A stretch of 22,500 bases of DNA from contig WBZZ01001404.1 in NCBI GenBank assembly GCA_019918135.1, forward strand, positions 92,501 through 115,000. Direction: 5' to 3'. Made by a program: the position numbers and the translations under genes. The notes beneath the pieces were generated by a model, which did no database searches, had not been told where the DNA came from, and was given only the letters and a program-made list of their open reading frames with translations. This document shows positions 1 to 7,793 of the stretch, piece after piece. Position 1 is the stretch's first letter. Each line of letters begins with the position of its first letter. Source of the stretch: Paulinella micropora. Lineage: Eukaryota; Cercozoa; Imbricatea; Euglyphida; Paulinellidae.

Positions 1-42
1 ATATCTATCCATTTAGTGCTATATTTTCAGGTGTTCTTTATA

Positions 43-119
43 ACAATAATAATAATAATAATAATAATTATTATTATTATTATTATTACTATTACTATTA
101 TTATTATTATTATTATTAC

Positions 120-187
<68 letters not shown>
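43..187. repeat. (AAT)n/(ATT)n microsatellite
   Basis: About eight AAT units (43-67) run directly into a long ATT array with a few ACT interruptions. The switch of strand makes an inverted repeat able to fold as a hairpin. Positions 1-42 are a short AT-rich stretch with nothing recognisable. The long Ile, Tyr, Leu or Asn ORFs here are translations of the microsatellite, not genes. Confidence 0.95.
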
Positions 188-357
188 GGGAGTACATAGG
201 CCATCGGTCCCTTTCCATGGGCTGATTGGTATAAAGCTCCTAGAGTAATGTTCTATGCAGTCACTTCCTTTATTCCACCGATTGGTGTGAAGACTTTCCT
301 TATGGAATGGAGGACTGGATGCACATGGCCTTTTGGCTCAGCAATTGGCAGGAGATA

Positions 358-358
<1 letters not shown>
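188..358 (+). mobile_element. Family D short retroelement, copy 1
   Basis: A 171-bp unit bounded on both sides by ATT repeat. The same unit occurs at 7910-8081 and, 5'-truncated, at 11894-12039. It has no ORF of its own. I see only a weak A-box-like stretch (around GGGCTGATTGG) and no B box, so I do not call it tRNA-derived. Its 3' end has the core TGGATGCACATGGCC (316-330), which matches the LINE core at 13 of 15 bases, a small GGCC-TTTT-GGCT hairpin (327-338), and the end GGAGATAC before ATT repeats. I infer a non-autonomous element moved by the LINE machinery; it could also be a heavily deleted LINE relative. Confidence 0.7.
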
Positions 359-390
<32 letters not shown>

Positions 391-658
391 GGACACCGTG
401 ATAGCCCAGTGGTCAAGTTCTACCATCTGGGCCCTGTCGCCAGTTCGATTCCCGTCGGTGCCACCAGTATTTTCATTGAACATACCGGTCTATTTCTGGA
501 CCAGTATTTTCATTGAACATACCGGCCCGTCTGGAAGTGTTGGAACTGCCCTTGCGGGGGCGTCATTAGAGCTTATCGTCAATTCTTCGTACTCCCCTCA
601 CGGGTGAGACGATGGAGGCGCATGTGCAGAAATGCATCAGCCATTGACAGAGAAGCAC
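391..658 (+). mobile_element. Family B tRNA-headed SINE, copy 1 (double-body type)
   Basis: A full 268-bp SINE between TTA arrays. The head resembles a tRNA: A box TAGCCCAGTGG (402-412) and B box GTTCGATTCC (443-452), 41 nt apart start to start, then CGGTGCC and ACCA as in a tRNA acceptor end. The body carries a 25-nt unit beginning CCAGTATTTTC twice (466-490, 502-526). The tail has the 15-base core at 613-627, hairpin GTGCA-GAAA-TGCAT (624-637) inside an outer stem CGATGG/CCATTG (610-615, 641-646), and the end AGAAGCAC joined to (TTA)n. It is non-coding, and pol III transcription is expected from the family type. Identical architecture recurs at 1386, 11120 and 13076. Confidence 0.9.
402..452 (+). 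promoter_or_regulatory. SINE internal pol III promoter (A and B boxes)
   Basis: TAGCCCAGTGG (402-412) fits the A-box consensus TRGYNNARNGG and GTTCGATTCC (443-452) fits the B box exactly. The spacing is as in tRNA genes. The same pair is present in the other untruncated SINE copies; copy 20248 has a B-box change (GTTTGATTCC). Confidence 0.8.
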
Positions 659-689
<31 letters not shown>

Positions 690-773
690 GTAATTATTAT
701 TATTGTCATTATTATTATTGTCATTATTGTTATTGTCATTATTATTATTGTCATTATTATTATTATTATTATT
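659..773. repeat. (TTA)n with a 15-bp higher-order repeat
   Basis: Plain ATT array to about 692, then a 15-bp unit (four ATT-type triplets plus GTC) with GTC at 705, 720, 735 and 750, so at least four units at exact period 15. It separates two SINE copies. Confidence 0.9.
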
Positions 774-1006
774 GGACACCGTGATAGCCCAGTGGTCAAG
801 TTCTACCATCTGGGCCCTGTCGCCAGTTCGATTCCCGTCGGTGCCACCAGTATTTTCATTGAAAACATACCGGTCCGTCTGGAAGTGTCGGAACTGCCCT
901 TGCGGGGGTGTCATTAGAGCCTATCGTCAATTCTTCGTACTCCCCTCACGGGTGAGACGATGGAGGCGCATGTGCAGATTTGCATCAGCCATTGACAGAG
1001 AAGCAC
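774..1006 (+). mobile_element. Family B SINE, copy 2 (single-body type)
   Basis: A 233-bp SINE with intact A and B boxes. The CCAGTATTTTC body unit occurs once (with one extra A run), followed by GGTCCGTCTGG. The tail hairpin loop reads GATT instead of GAAA, as in all single-body copies. Ends AAGCAC then ATT repeats. Confidence 0.9.
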
Positions 1007-1039
<33 letters not shown>

Positions 1040-1042
1040 CAT

Positions 1043-1130
<88 letters not shown>

Positions 1131-1144
1131 ACTACTACTACTAC
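1007..1144. repeat. (ATT)n to (ACT)n to (GCT)n to (ACT)n microsatellite
   Basis: The array grades from ATT (to about 1041) to ACT, then seven GCT units (about 1109-1129), then ACT again up to 1144. It is the only large CTA-type array in the window and flanks the coding-like fragment at 1145-1314. Confidence 0.9.
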
Positions 1145-1314
1145 GTGGGGCGAAGGCAAGATCATGACGGACGAGCTGGTCCAGCAGGTGCAAGAGCACG
1201 TCGAGCAGACGACGGGCTACGACGTGTCCTTCCACTCGGACGACGGGAAGAAGCCGACCGACGAGGACTGGGATCTGTACTACGGCGAGCAGCACATCCA
1301 CAAGCTGGCCAGCA
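1145..1314 (+). other. Coding-like fragment inside CTA microsatellite
   Basis: About 170 bp of GC-rich sequence with an open frame (frame of the ATG at 1164) through the whole segment. Nearly every third position is G or C; CAA and GAT are the only exceptions I see. The peptide is hydrophilic, starting MTDELVQQVQEHVEQ and ending HIHKLASN, with acidic and aromatic residues. I do not recognise the protein. No splice signals or UTRs are convincing, and the frame runs into Tyr codons of the microsatellite on the 3' side. It could be a captured exon, an insertion into a microsatellite, or a true exon whose neighbours are out of view. It lacks the 3' core of the other insertions. Confidence 0.4.

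Positions 1315-1385
<71 letters not shown>
1315..1385. repeat. (CTA)n then (TTA)n microsatellite
   Basis: CTA units to about 1351 change to TTA units, which end at the next SINE. The CTA part matches the array on the other side of the coding-like fragment, suggesting the fragment interrupts one original CTA array. Confidence 0.9.
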
Positions 1386-1653
1386 GGACACCGTGATAGC
1401 CCAGTGGTCAAGTTCTACCATCTGGGCCCTGTCGCCAGTTCGATTCCCGTCGGTGCCACCAGTATTTTCATTGAACATACCGGTCTATTTCTGGACCAGT
1501 ATTTTCATTGAACATACCGGCCCGTCTGGAAGTGTTGGAACTGCCCTTGCGGGGGTGTCATTAGAGCTTATCGTCAATTCTTCGTACTCCCCTCACGGGT
1601 GAGACGATGGAGGCGCATGTGCAGAAATGCATCAGCCATTGACAGAGAAGCAC
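1386..1653 (+). mobile_element. Family B SINE, copy 3 (double-body type)
   Basis: 268 bp with the same length and layout as the copy at 391-658: A and B boxes, duplicated CCAGTATTTTC unit, GAAA-loop tail hairpin, AGAAGCAC end. It lies 40 bp of TTA repeat upstream of LINE copy 1. Confidence 0.9.

Positions 1654-1693
<40 letters not shown>
1654..1693. repeat. (TTA)n between SINE and LINE copy 1
   Basis: Forty bases of uninterrupted ATT repeat. The LINE begins straight after it with CTGGAGGGG. No target-site duplication can be told apart from the repeat itself. Confidence 0.95.
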
Positions 1694-1694
<1 letters not shown>

Positions 1695-2683
1695 TGGAGG
1701 GGTGCACAAGATGGCACTCCATGGGAAGAGGAGGTGGTTGGGCCTCTCCCCACGAAGGTGACCGCTTGGGGAGGGCGGTCACCGGGATATGCGCAACTCT
1801 CAACTGGGCATTTACTCGGTAGGGGTTCGGCCAGGCAGGTTGTGGGGTTGTCTGTTGGATTGTTGGTTGGCTCGTTTTTCTTGGCTGTTGGTTTGGGTCT
1901 GGTTTCCTGGTTAGCCCATTTTCGCCGAATTTCCTGCCGGTAAATGCCTGGGGGCTTCCAGTTCCGGTTTGGTGATCTTGTTGAGGTGAGCATTCGGAGG
2001 AAACAGTACCGAGATGGGTTGAAGATAGGATTAACATTGAGCCGAGATGGGGCTGAGTTGACCTGTTCCAACTCGGCTCCATTTCGGTTTCATGTTAATC
2101 CTATCCTCATCCTATCTGGGTTTTGTCTCCTCCCTATCTTCGCTTCTTCGGGGTTGCCTAACTGGAACACATGATGAGCGCACGTTGGAGAGGGGCTTCA
2201 GTCGGTCCCAATGCCTTGCCAGTGCCTTGCTGCGTTGCCGTGCCTTGCCCCATGCATTCACACCCTCCACCGTTGCATTTCTAACTGAGCAGCTTCGGCT
2301 GGGATTACTATACTTGTCTGTAAGACCCTATAGGTACCGCTAGGTTCGCGCCTTCTATACCCACGTGGGGGAAGGAGTTTCAGCGGCACGCCGTCCGATC
2401 TGGCTCCACTCGGGGACACCCGTACCTCATGATGTGTATTGTTAGGAGCAGCTGAAAGTCCATAAGGCATGAGAGTAGAGGCGTTGGCGATGCGATGGAG
2501 AGTGTGTGTAGTGCGCGAGGCAGGTTCTGGCGACGCTGGGGGTGCTGGCGGGCGCCGAAGGGCATAAGCGACGCGGCAGCGTCCAGTGACACCGGCGGAA
2601 ATGCGTGTAGTGTGTGTTGCAGATACCGCCGATGCTATTTGCATGGACGGGCGCTTTCCTCTGCGTAAAGAGGCGCGGCGGTG
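1694..2683 (+). promoter_or_regulatory. LINE copy 1 5' UTR, probable internal promoter region
   Basis: 990 nt without a convincing ORF; an in-frame TAA at 2666-2668 closes the main frame just before the start codon. It holds a 5'-terminal hairpin (1699-1705 with 1714-1720), a 9-bp hairpin (1757-1765 with 1775-1783) whose loop can pair with CTCCCC at 1746-1751, a very long stem-loop (1996-2136), and a palindrome CCCACGTGGG (2360-2369, a G-box/E-box CACGTG core). Full-length LINEs usually carry their promoter here; that role is inferred. Confidence 0.55.
1996..2136 (+). other. Long stem-loop in LINE 5' UTR (copy 1)
   Basis: Arms 2025-2060 and 2069-2104 (36 nt each, 8-nt loop) pair almost throughout when G-U pairs are allowed; I find only one clear mismatch. 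Pairing continues imperfectly outward to about 1996 and 2136, for arms of about 65 nt. Copy 2 keeps it (arms 13701-13736 and 13745-13780). Confidence 0.75.
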
Positions 2684-5494
2684 ATGGCCAGCGACATTGG
2701 CCGTCTACTACTCTCAATGGGTTACAAATACGCGAAGCACGGAGCTACCCCTGTGGCCCTTATGGGACAAGGTAGAATCGCCGAAGACCTGGACAATCCC
2801 CGTGGGAATGCCTCTTCGACGGGCTCTGGCCCGATGTCCCAGGATGGGAGGATGAGGGCTCGCGAATATGACGGAATTCCTGAACCACGTGGAGAGGCTA
2901 TCTTAGCTGCGCCTCATCCTTCCTCCCCAAACCTGGCACACGGGTCGGCGCTTCAACATAAGGCGAGCGGCGCTATATGGCAGATGGCACCGCCGCCTCG
3001 ACGGTACCGGAGGGTAGATCGGTACGACAAGGACGGGCGTAATCTGATTGTCTGGGGGCTCTCAGAACGCGCCAATCTACAGGAGATCGCCTCCAAAATG
3101 AGCGGTCTTGGTCTGGTGGTCCCGGTAATGGAGTGGCAAGGCCAGCGAATGTCTCGTCACCTGGAGCTGGTCTACGAGGACGATGACAGCAGGCAGACGG
3201 CGTTGCAGCAACTCAAACATCTCAAATTCTTCGGCAGAGGGGTCAATGTGGCCCTTGGGCGCAGGTTCAGGGACAGGGAACGTGTCCGAAGGCTTATTCG
3301 CATCCATCTGCTTGGGGAAGCGGCGGTCCGGAAGGAGGAAGCTGCGACGGGATATCGCGTCTTGCCTCTGCATGAAGAATGTGTCGATGATGTGCAGGTG
3401 GTGTCTTCGGAATTGGCTGCCGATGCACCTAAGTGTGTGTCTGAGTGTGCTGATGTGCATGTGGTGCCCCTGCATTCGGCGGCCAGTGCAGTGGGGGACC
3501 AACCTGCGCAAGCACCTGCAGAGGGGGGCAGCACGAGGGCGGAAGCCAAGCGCGGCCGTCGGGTCCGGAAACGAGCCAAGAAGCACCGCTCCAAGCAGTT
3601 CGATACCGGCTTCAAGCTACTCGTCGCGAGTCACAACTGGCAGGGTAAAACGGGATACGACAACGTAGGCACGGCGGAATGGGCATCATTCTACAAGCAC
3701 GAGGGCTGGCTAGTCATCGGGGCTCAGGAGCACCGCATGGGCAAGAAGCAACTTTCCAAATGCAGCCTGGATGGATTCCGGATTTTTGGAAAACCTGCGG
3801 AGGTCAGCGAGAAAAATCGCTGCAAGGGTGGGGTTCTATTCGCGGTGGCTAACTTCCTTGGTCCGTATTGCAACCTGGTGTCAGCCCCCGTCGACCACCG
3901 GCAGCAAGTGTGGCTGCGTATCGCCTCGGGTGTTACCGGCGCTCAGGATATCTATGTGGGCAACGGCTACTTTCCCCAGGAAACGCAGGAAGAAGAGTCG
4001 TCAGAGGCGTATGCGGCCTGGCAGGCAGCTATAGCTTTTTTTGGAGCCAAAGGTCTTGTGGTCACGGTGGCGGATGCCAACGCGAAGCTCGGGCCGGCAT
4101 GCAGCCGAAAAGAGGAGGGCATCGTCGGTCAGCACGGGGAGGTCGATGATAAGGGAGCACCGGTACGTTCGGAGAACGGCAAGAGACTCGCGGCTGTCCT
4201 CGTCGCTACGGGCCTGCGAAATCTGAGCGGTTTCTCGTGCCCAGTGGAAGCATCCTACTGGTGGTCCCGGCGTGAGCAGCGCGGCATGGGCACAGGCAAG
4301 CACCTCCTCGATTACATCTGCGCGTCGCCTGGCTTGGCATCTGGAGCAAAGTTCGGAGTATGCGAAGATGATCTTGATACGGACCACAAGGCAGTATGGG
4401 CCGAACTGACGTGGAGCGGCCAGCGCCGGCCGAAGCGGGCTGCGAAACCTTACAGGTCCTTTCGTGTTGATAAGCTTATTGGTGCTGGTGTCTCGGGTAA
4501 TGATCACGCTGCGAAGCAAGCGCTGGATTATCTACGCGACAAGTTCGATGACGTATTCCAGCATTGCCTACAGAAGCTTGGAGTGCATCAGCTGCCTGAG
4601 CTTGACCTATCGGGTGGTGCCGACAGCCAACGGGTGGTAGATGACGTCACCGAGCGAGTGGCGCAGTCCTTCCGAATGGCGGCGCACCGGGTCCTTGGCT
4701 CCAGATGTATACGACCCCGTTTCACCAACAATTGGTTCGACGGGGAGCTAAAGGAGCTCATTCAGCAGCGCCGGGAGGCCTACGCAGCATACAGGAGGGA
4801 TGAATCGAATGCGGAAGCCCGTCTGAATTGGCTACGGCTCCGCAAGCAAATTCGGAAGGCAACTCGGGCCAAGAAGTCCGCCTCCTTCAAGCAAGTGCAG
4901 GAAGAAGCGGTCAAATGTCAACGCGAGCAATCCTCAAAGCGCTTTTGGCTACTCGCGAAGCGGCTTGGCGGGGCACGCAGAACGAAGGTCTCCGCGCCGG
5001 TGCAAAGGGAGGATGGCTCACTGGCGTGTACGCTGCCGGAAAAGGTCGCTCGGTGGGAGGAATTTCGGAAAAATTCGGTGAAGCCACGGGAAAATCCGGC
5101 AAGTGCGACTGTTGTGGTGGAGTGCTGTGCAGAAGCAGGCTCGCTGGAGTGGGAGGAAGCCGAAGCTAAGCGGCAGTTCCACTGGAACGATCACTTCAGA
5201 GATGAGGTGGCCCGGGCTATGAAGGAGCACGAGGTAGGTGAAGACACTTGCGAAGAGCTGGACAAGCCGTTCACGCAAGAGGAGGTCCTTGCAAGGCAAC
5301 GTGCCCTGAGTAACCACAAAGCTTGTGACGAGGACAAAGTGAAGAACGAGATGCTCAAGTATGGCGGCCGCCTACATCAATGGCTACTTAACGCAGTACT
5401 TCAACTGGATTCGAGAAGCCGAGAGGACTCCAAAAGCTTGGGGCAAGGGAATCATCGTCAATATCCCCAAGGGTGGGGATCCTACGGATCCTGA
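2684..5494 (+). CDS. LINE polyprotein, N-terminal and endonuclease part (frameshifted), copy 1
   Basis: Start: first ATG after an in-frame TAA at 2666. Residues are numbered from it. About 117-204 look like an RRM-type RNA-binding fold (strand LIVWGL at 121-126, then helix and strands), as in many LINE ORF1 proteins. A basic cluster at 289-304 may be a nuclear signal. About 310-580 is an AP-type endonuclease that nicks target DNA, with its key residues visible: N318, E349 (AQEH), Y429, D464 and N466 (ADAN), D543 (LLDYI), D567/H568 (TDH). A charged linker follows. An extra C near 5363 (GGCGGCCGCC against GGCGGCGCC in copy 2) shifts the frame just before the reverse transcriptase, and about 42 unrelated residues lead to a stop at 5494. 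Made alone, this would be an endonuclease without reverse transcriptase. Confidence 0.9.
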   Translation: MASDIGRLLLSMGYKYAKHGATPVALMGQGRIAEDLDNPRGNASSTGSGPMSQDGRMRAREYDGIPEPRGEAILAAPHPSSPNLAHGSALQHKASGAIWQMAPPPRRYRRVDRYDKDGRNLIVWGLSERANLQEIASKMSGLGLVVPVMEWQGQRMSRHLELVYEDDDSRQTALQQLKHLKFFGRGVNVALGRRFRDRERVRRLIRIHLLGEAAVRKEEAATGYRVLPLHEECVDDVQVVSSELAADAPKCVSECADVHVVPLHSAASAVGDQPAQAPAEGGSTRAEAKRGRRVRKRAKKHRSKQFDTGFKLLVASHNWQGKTGYDNVGTAEWASFYKHEGWLVIGAQEHRMGKKQLSKCSLDGFRIFGKPAEVSEKNRCKGGVLFAVANFLGPYCNLVSAPVDHRQQVWLRIASGVTGAQDIYVGNGYFPQETQEEESSEAYAAWQAAIAFFGAKGLVVTVADANAKLGPACSRKEEGIVGQHGEVDDKGAPVRSENGKRLAAVLVATGLRNLSGFSCPVEASYWWSRREQRGMGTGKHLLDYICASPGLASGAKFGVCEDDLDTDHKAVWAELTWSGQRRPKRAAKPYRSFRVDKLIGAGVSGNDHAAKQALDYLRDKFDDVFQHCLQKLGVHQLPELDLSGGADSQRVVDDVTERVAQSFRMAAHRVLGSRCIRPRFTNNWFDGELKELIQQRREAYAAYRRDESNAEARLNWLRLRKQIRKATRAKKSASFKQVQEEAVKCQREQSSKRFWLLAKRLGGARRTKVSAPVQREDGSLACTLPEKVARWEEFRKNSVKPRENPASATVVVECCAEAGSLEWEEAEAKRQFHWNDHFRDEVARAMKEHEVGEDTCEELDKPFTQEEVLARQRALSNHKACDEDKVKNEMLKYGGRLHQWLLNAVLQLDSRSREDSKSLGQGNHRQYPQGWGSYGS

Positions 5495-7793
5495 CAACTG
5501 GAGGGATATCTCGATTATTAGTTGCCTTGGTAAGCTGTATCTGTCCTTATTAGCTACTCGTCTAACGCTCTTCGTGGATGGCCCGGATAAGCTACGTCCA
5601 GAGCAGGGAGGCTTCCGCCCGGGGCGTCGCACTACGGATCAGGTCTTTACCCTTTGGCAGAGGTTGAAGGGGCGTCAGCAGCAGAAGCGGGAGTCTTATG
5701 TCCTGTTCGTCGATCTACGCAAGGCTTTCCCGTCTGTTTGGAGAGATGGCCTATTTGAGAGGCTCTGGAAGCTGGGTGTAAGGGGCAAGTTCTGGCGCAC
5801 GCTACGCAGGTGCTACGAGCAGACTTCGTCGCAAGTGCTAGTTGATGGAGCACTCACCCCCGAAGTACTGGAGGGTGTAGGCGTCCAACAGGGGTCCCCT
5901 CTCTCTCCCACACTCTTCAACGTCTTTATGGATGAGCTGTGTGATCGGCTGGCGAGTGCCCTCAAGATCACGGATGTGAAGCGGCTGAACGACATCAAGG
6001 CACTTCTATACGCGGACGACGTGGCCCTCATCGCTCACAGTCGCACCGAGCTCCAGAAGATGGTCAATGTTGTGGCCAAGTTCGCGGAAGATTACCGGCT
6101 GGAAGTCAACTTGAAGCCCGGCAAGACGGAAATCATGCCCATTTACACGTCGAGCAAGGCGAAACGACCAAGTATCAGGGAGCGAGGTGAGCCCGTGGTG
6201 TTGTTTCGCGGCCAGAAGCTTTGTGTCACCAGTCAGTACAAGCACCTGGGAGTGGTTATCACCGACGACCTGAAGTGGAAGGAGCAGGCCCTGCGGGCTA
6301 CGCGTGTCGCTGAAGTCGCCACCGCAGGTTGGTACTCTTTGTGGTGTGCAGGTGAGATACAAGCTAGGTATCGTCTCATGTGCTGGAATCAACTTGTGGG
6401 GGCCAAGCTGAAGTACGCCTTCGATGTCTGGCGTGCCCCCGTATCGCAGCTCACCAAGCTGGAGGCAGCAATGCTGCGCCCCATGAGGATGATTCTCGGC
6501 ATCAGCCCTAAGACAAGCAAGTGGATTACACTCTTTCTGGCGCGCTCTTTGAGTGCGGAGCGTTTGCGGCGGGCGGCGCAACTGAAGTTCTATGGACGGC
6601 TGCGTGTTCTACCGGAGAAGCGATTTCCTGTCATCGCATCTCAAGTCAAATCCGACTGGACTGCGGAGGCCGAAGGCGCTATCAGGGACTCAATGGATCT
6701 ACAACAAGGGCTTCAGGAGCTCCTAAATAGCTCAGAGAAGGACCTCGAGGGTTGGTGTTCGACTGTGGACAAGTGGGCCCTTCAGCAGGACGTCAAGATG
6801 GTGCAGCAACTGATGTGGGACAAGCGAGAGGCAGGCAGCGATCTTACTGATGGCCTGCGAGTCATCCTAAGACAAGTCTTTGGAACTAAGGAGTTCCCAA
6901 GATGGGTAGCCCTTGATGATGCGCATTATAATCTGCTTCGGAGAAGGTTGCTCAGCTGCAACAACCGCCTTCGGTTGTACCGCAGCAAGTTGGTCAGTGG
7001 CATGTCCCCTCGCTGCTTCTGTTGTCATGATGATGTCAATGAGTCCCTTGCGCACTTCTTATGGGATTGCCCCATGCATGAGGGGAGACGTAAGCAGCTG
7101 TTGCTGAGTATGCAGAGGCTCGGTGGCATGGCTGTGGGGGGTGCTGAGGGGGATGGAGGGAGTGAGGAGGGTGGTGAGGTCGTAGGCGGTGAGGTTGTGG
7201 TGGAGGATGTGTTGCTTGGGCGGGAGCGGGAGGGCTCTGTGCGGCAGGGTTGGGATGATATGTCGCCTGTGGATCAATCACGATTGTTTTGTAAGCTTTT
7301 TCAGGGGAAGTCGCGCTTCCGCAGTAACTTTAGGCTTGCTGCGTTGTTAGGGGTTACAGCGTTGCGTCCCCCTCCAAAGTTGGATGTGTTGTTTGGATCA
7401 TATGTGTCTGAGTGTTGGTCTGCTAGGGAGGGTAAAAGGGAGGAGCTTGGGGTGGAGGATGGGGGCGAGGAGGTGATTGACCTCACTGAGGTTCCATCAG
7501 CTTCTGTCCCACCCTCTCCCCCAAGTGACGTTGATGTTGCGCGGCGCGGCCGTCCGCGCAGTGTGGACGTCCTGGCTAGAGAGAGGGGTTCGGGAGTGCA
7601 GCGTAGTGTCTCCGAGTTCTTCTCTTCAGCTAACACCCTCGCATCTAGCTCTTCATGCACTTCACAGCCCCCATCTGCCCCTGCTGTTGCTGTTGCTGCT
7701 ATGTCTGTTTGGTGTTCTGACAATGCGTTGGGATCGGCTGACCCCGGTGACCCAATGGAGGCACATGTCCAGGATCTGGATCTGATGCTATAG
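5361..7793 (+). CDS. LINE polyprotein, reverse transcriptase and C-terminal part, copy 1
   Basis: Continuation of the same protein after the frameshift. The ATG at 5361 is created by the shifted frame and could give an 810-aa product, but is not the ancestral start. In full-protein numbering the reverse transcriptase spans about 890-1210: motif A FVDLRKAF (D1010), motif B QQGSPLSPTLF (about 1067), catalytic YADD (D1111, D1112), motif E YKHLGV (about 1185). Then a CCHC zinc knuckle (C1444, C1447, H1457, C1462) and a low-complexity acidic/Ser-Pro tail with VIDLT (1597-1601), RRGRPR (1620-1625) and QRSVSEFF (1639-1646). The stop TAG is at 7791, 13 nt before the microsatellite tail. It copies the LINE RNA, and probably the short families, into (TTA)n sites. 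Confidence 0.92.
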   Translation: MAAAYINGYLTQYFNWIREAERTPKAWGKGIIVNIPKGGDPTDPDNWRDISIISCLGKLYLSLLATRLTLFVDGPDKLRPEQGGFRPGRRTTDQVFTLWQRLKGRQQQKRESYVLFVDLRKAFPSVWRDGLFERLWKLGVRGKFWRTLRRCYEQTSSQVLVDGALTPEVLEGVGVQQGSPLSPTLFNVFMDELCDRLASALKITDVKRLNDIKALLYADDVALIAHSRTELQKMVNVVAKFAEDYRLEVNLKPGKTEIMPIYTSSKAKRPSIRERGEPVVLFRGQKLCVTSQYKHLGVVITDDLKWKEQALRATRVAEVATAGWYSLWCAGEIQARYRLMCWNQLVGAKLKYAFDVWRAPVSQLTKLEAAMLRPMRMILGISPKTSKWITLFLARSLSAERLRRAAQLKFYGRLRVLPEKRFPVIASQVKSDWTAEAEGAIRDSMDLQQGLQELLNSSEKDLEGWCSTVDKWALQQDVKMVQQLMWDKREAGSDLTDGLRVILRQVFGTKEFPRWVALDDAHYNLLRRRLLSCNNRLRLYRSKLVSGMSPRCFCCHDDVNESLAHFLWDCPMHEGRRKQLLLSMQRLGGMAVGGAEGDGGSEEGGEVVGGEVVVEDVLLGREREGSVRQGWDDMSPVDQSRLFCKLFQGKSRFRSNFRLAALLGVTALRPPPKLDVLFGSYVSECWSAREGKREELGVEDGGEEVIDLTEVPSASVPPSPPSDVDVARRGRPRSVDVLARERGSGVQRSVSEFFSSANTLASSSSCTSQPPSAPAVAVAAMSVWCSDNALGSADPGDPMEAHVQDLDLML

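Noticed and set aside
16..225. ORFs of Ile, Asn, Tyr or Leu runs across the TTA arrays here and elsewhere
   Set aside because: They translate the microsatellite in six frames and change with every array; no codon bias, start context or domain supports them.
391..465. Functional tRNA genes at the SINE heads
   Set aside because: Boxes and acceptor-like ends are present, but the T stem pairs poorly, an extra base disrupts the acceptor stem in most copies, and the sequence always continues into the SINE body.
391..1653. CRISPR-like array (regular repeats with different spacers)
   Set aside because: The repeats are 230-268-bp SINEs, the spacers are microsatellite, and the context is eukaryotic.
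1694..1783. HDV-like self-cleaving ribozyme at the LINE 5' end
   Set aside because: Stems and a possible pseudoknot exist, but I could not place the nested P1/P2 helices and catalytic strand; kept only as something to test.
1944..2174. Possible upstream ORF in the LINE leader
   Set aside because: The frame runs through the long stem-loop, has no family features, and upstream parts change frame between the copies by a one-base indel.
2258..2717. Antisense ORFs in the LINE 5' UTR (also in copy 2)
   Set aside because: They recur only because the copies are nearly identical; composition is low-complexity His/Ser/Pro/Arg with no domain.
3077..3615. Other-frame and antisense ORFs of 140-190 aa inside the LINE ORF
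   Set aside because: They are shadows of the main GC3-rich frame and carry no motifs.
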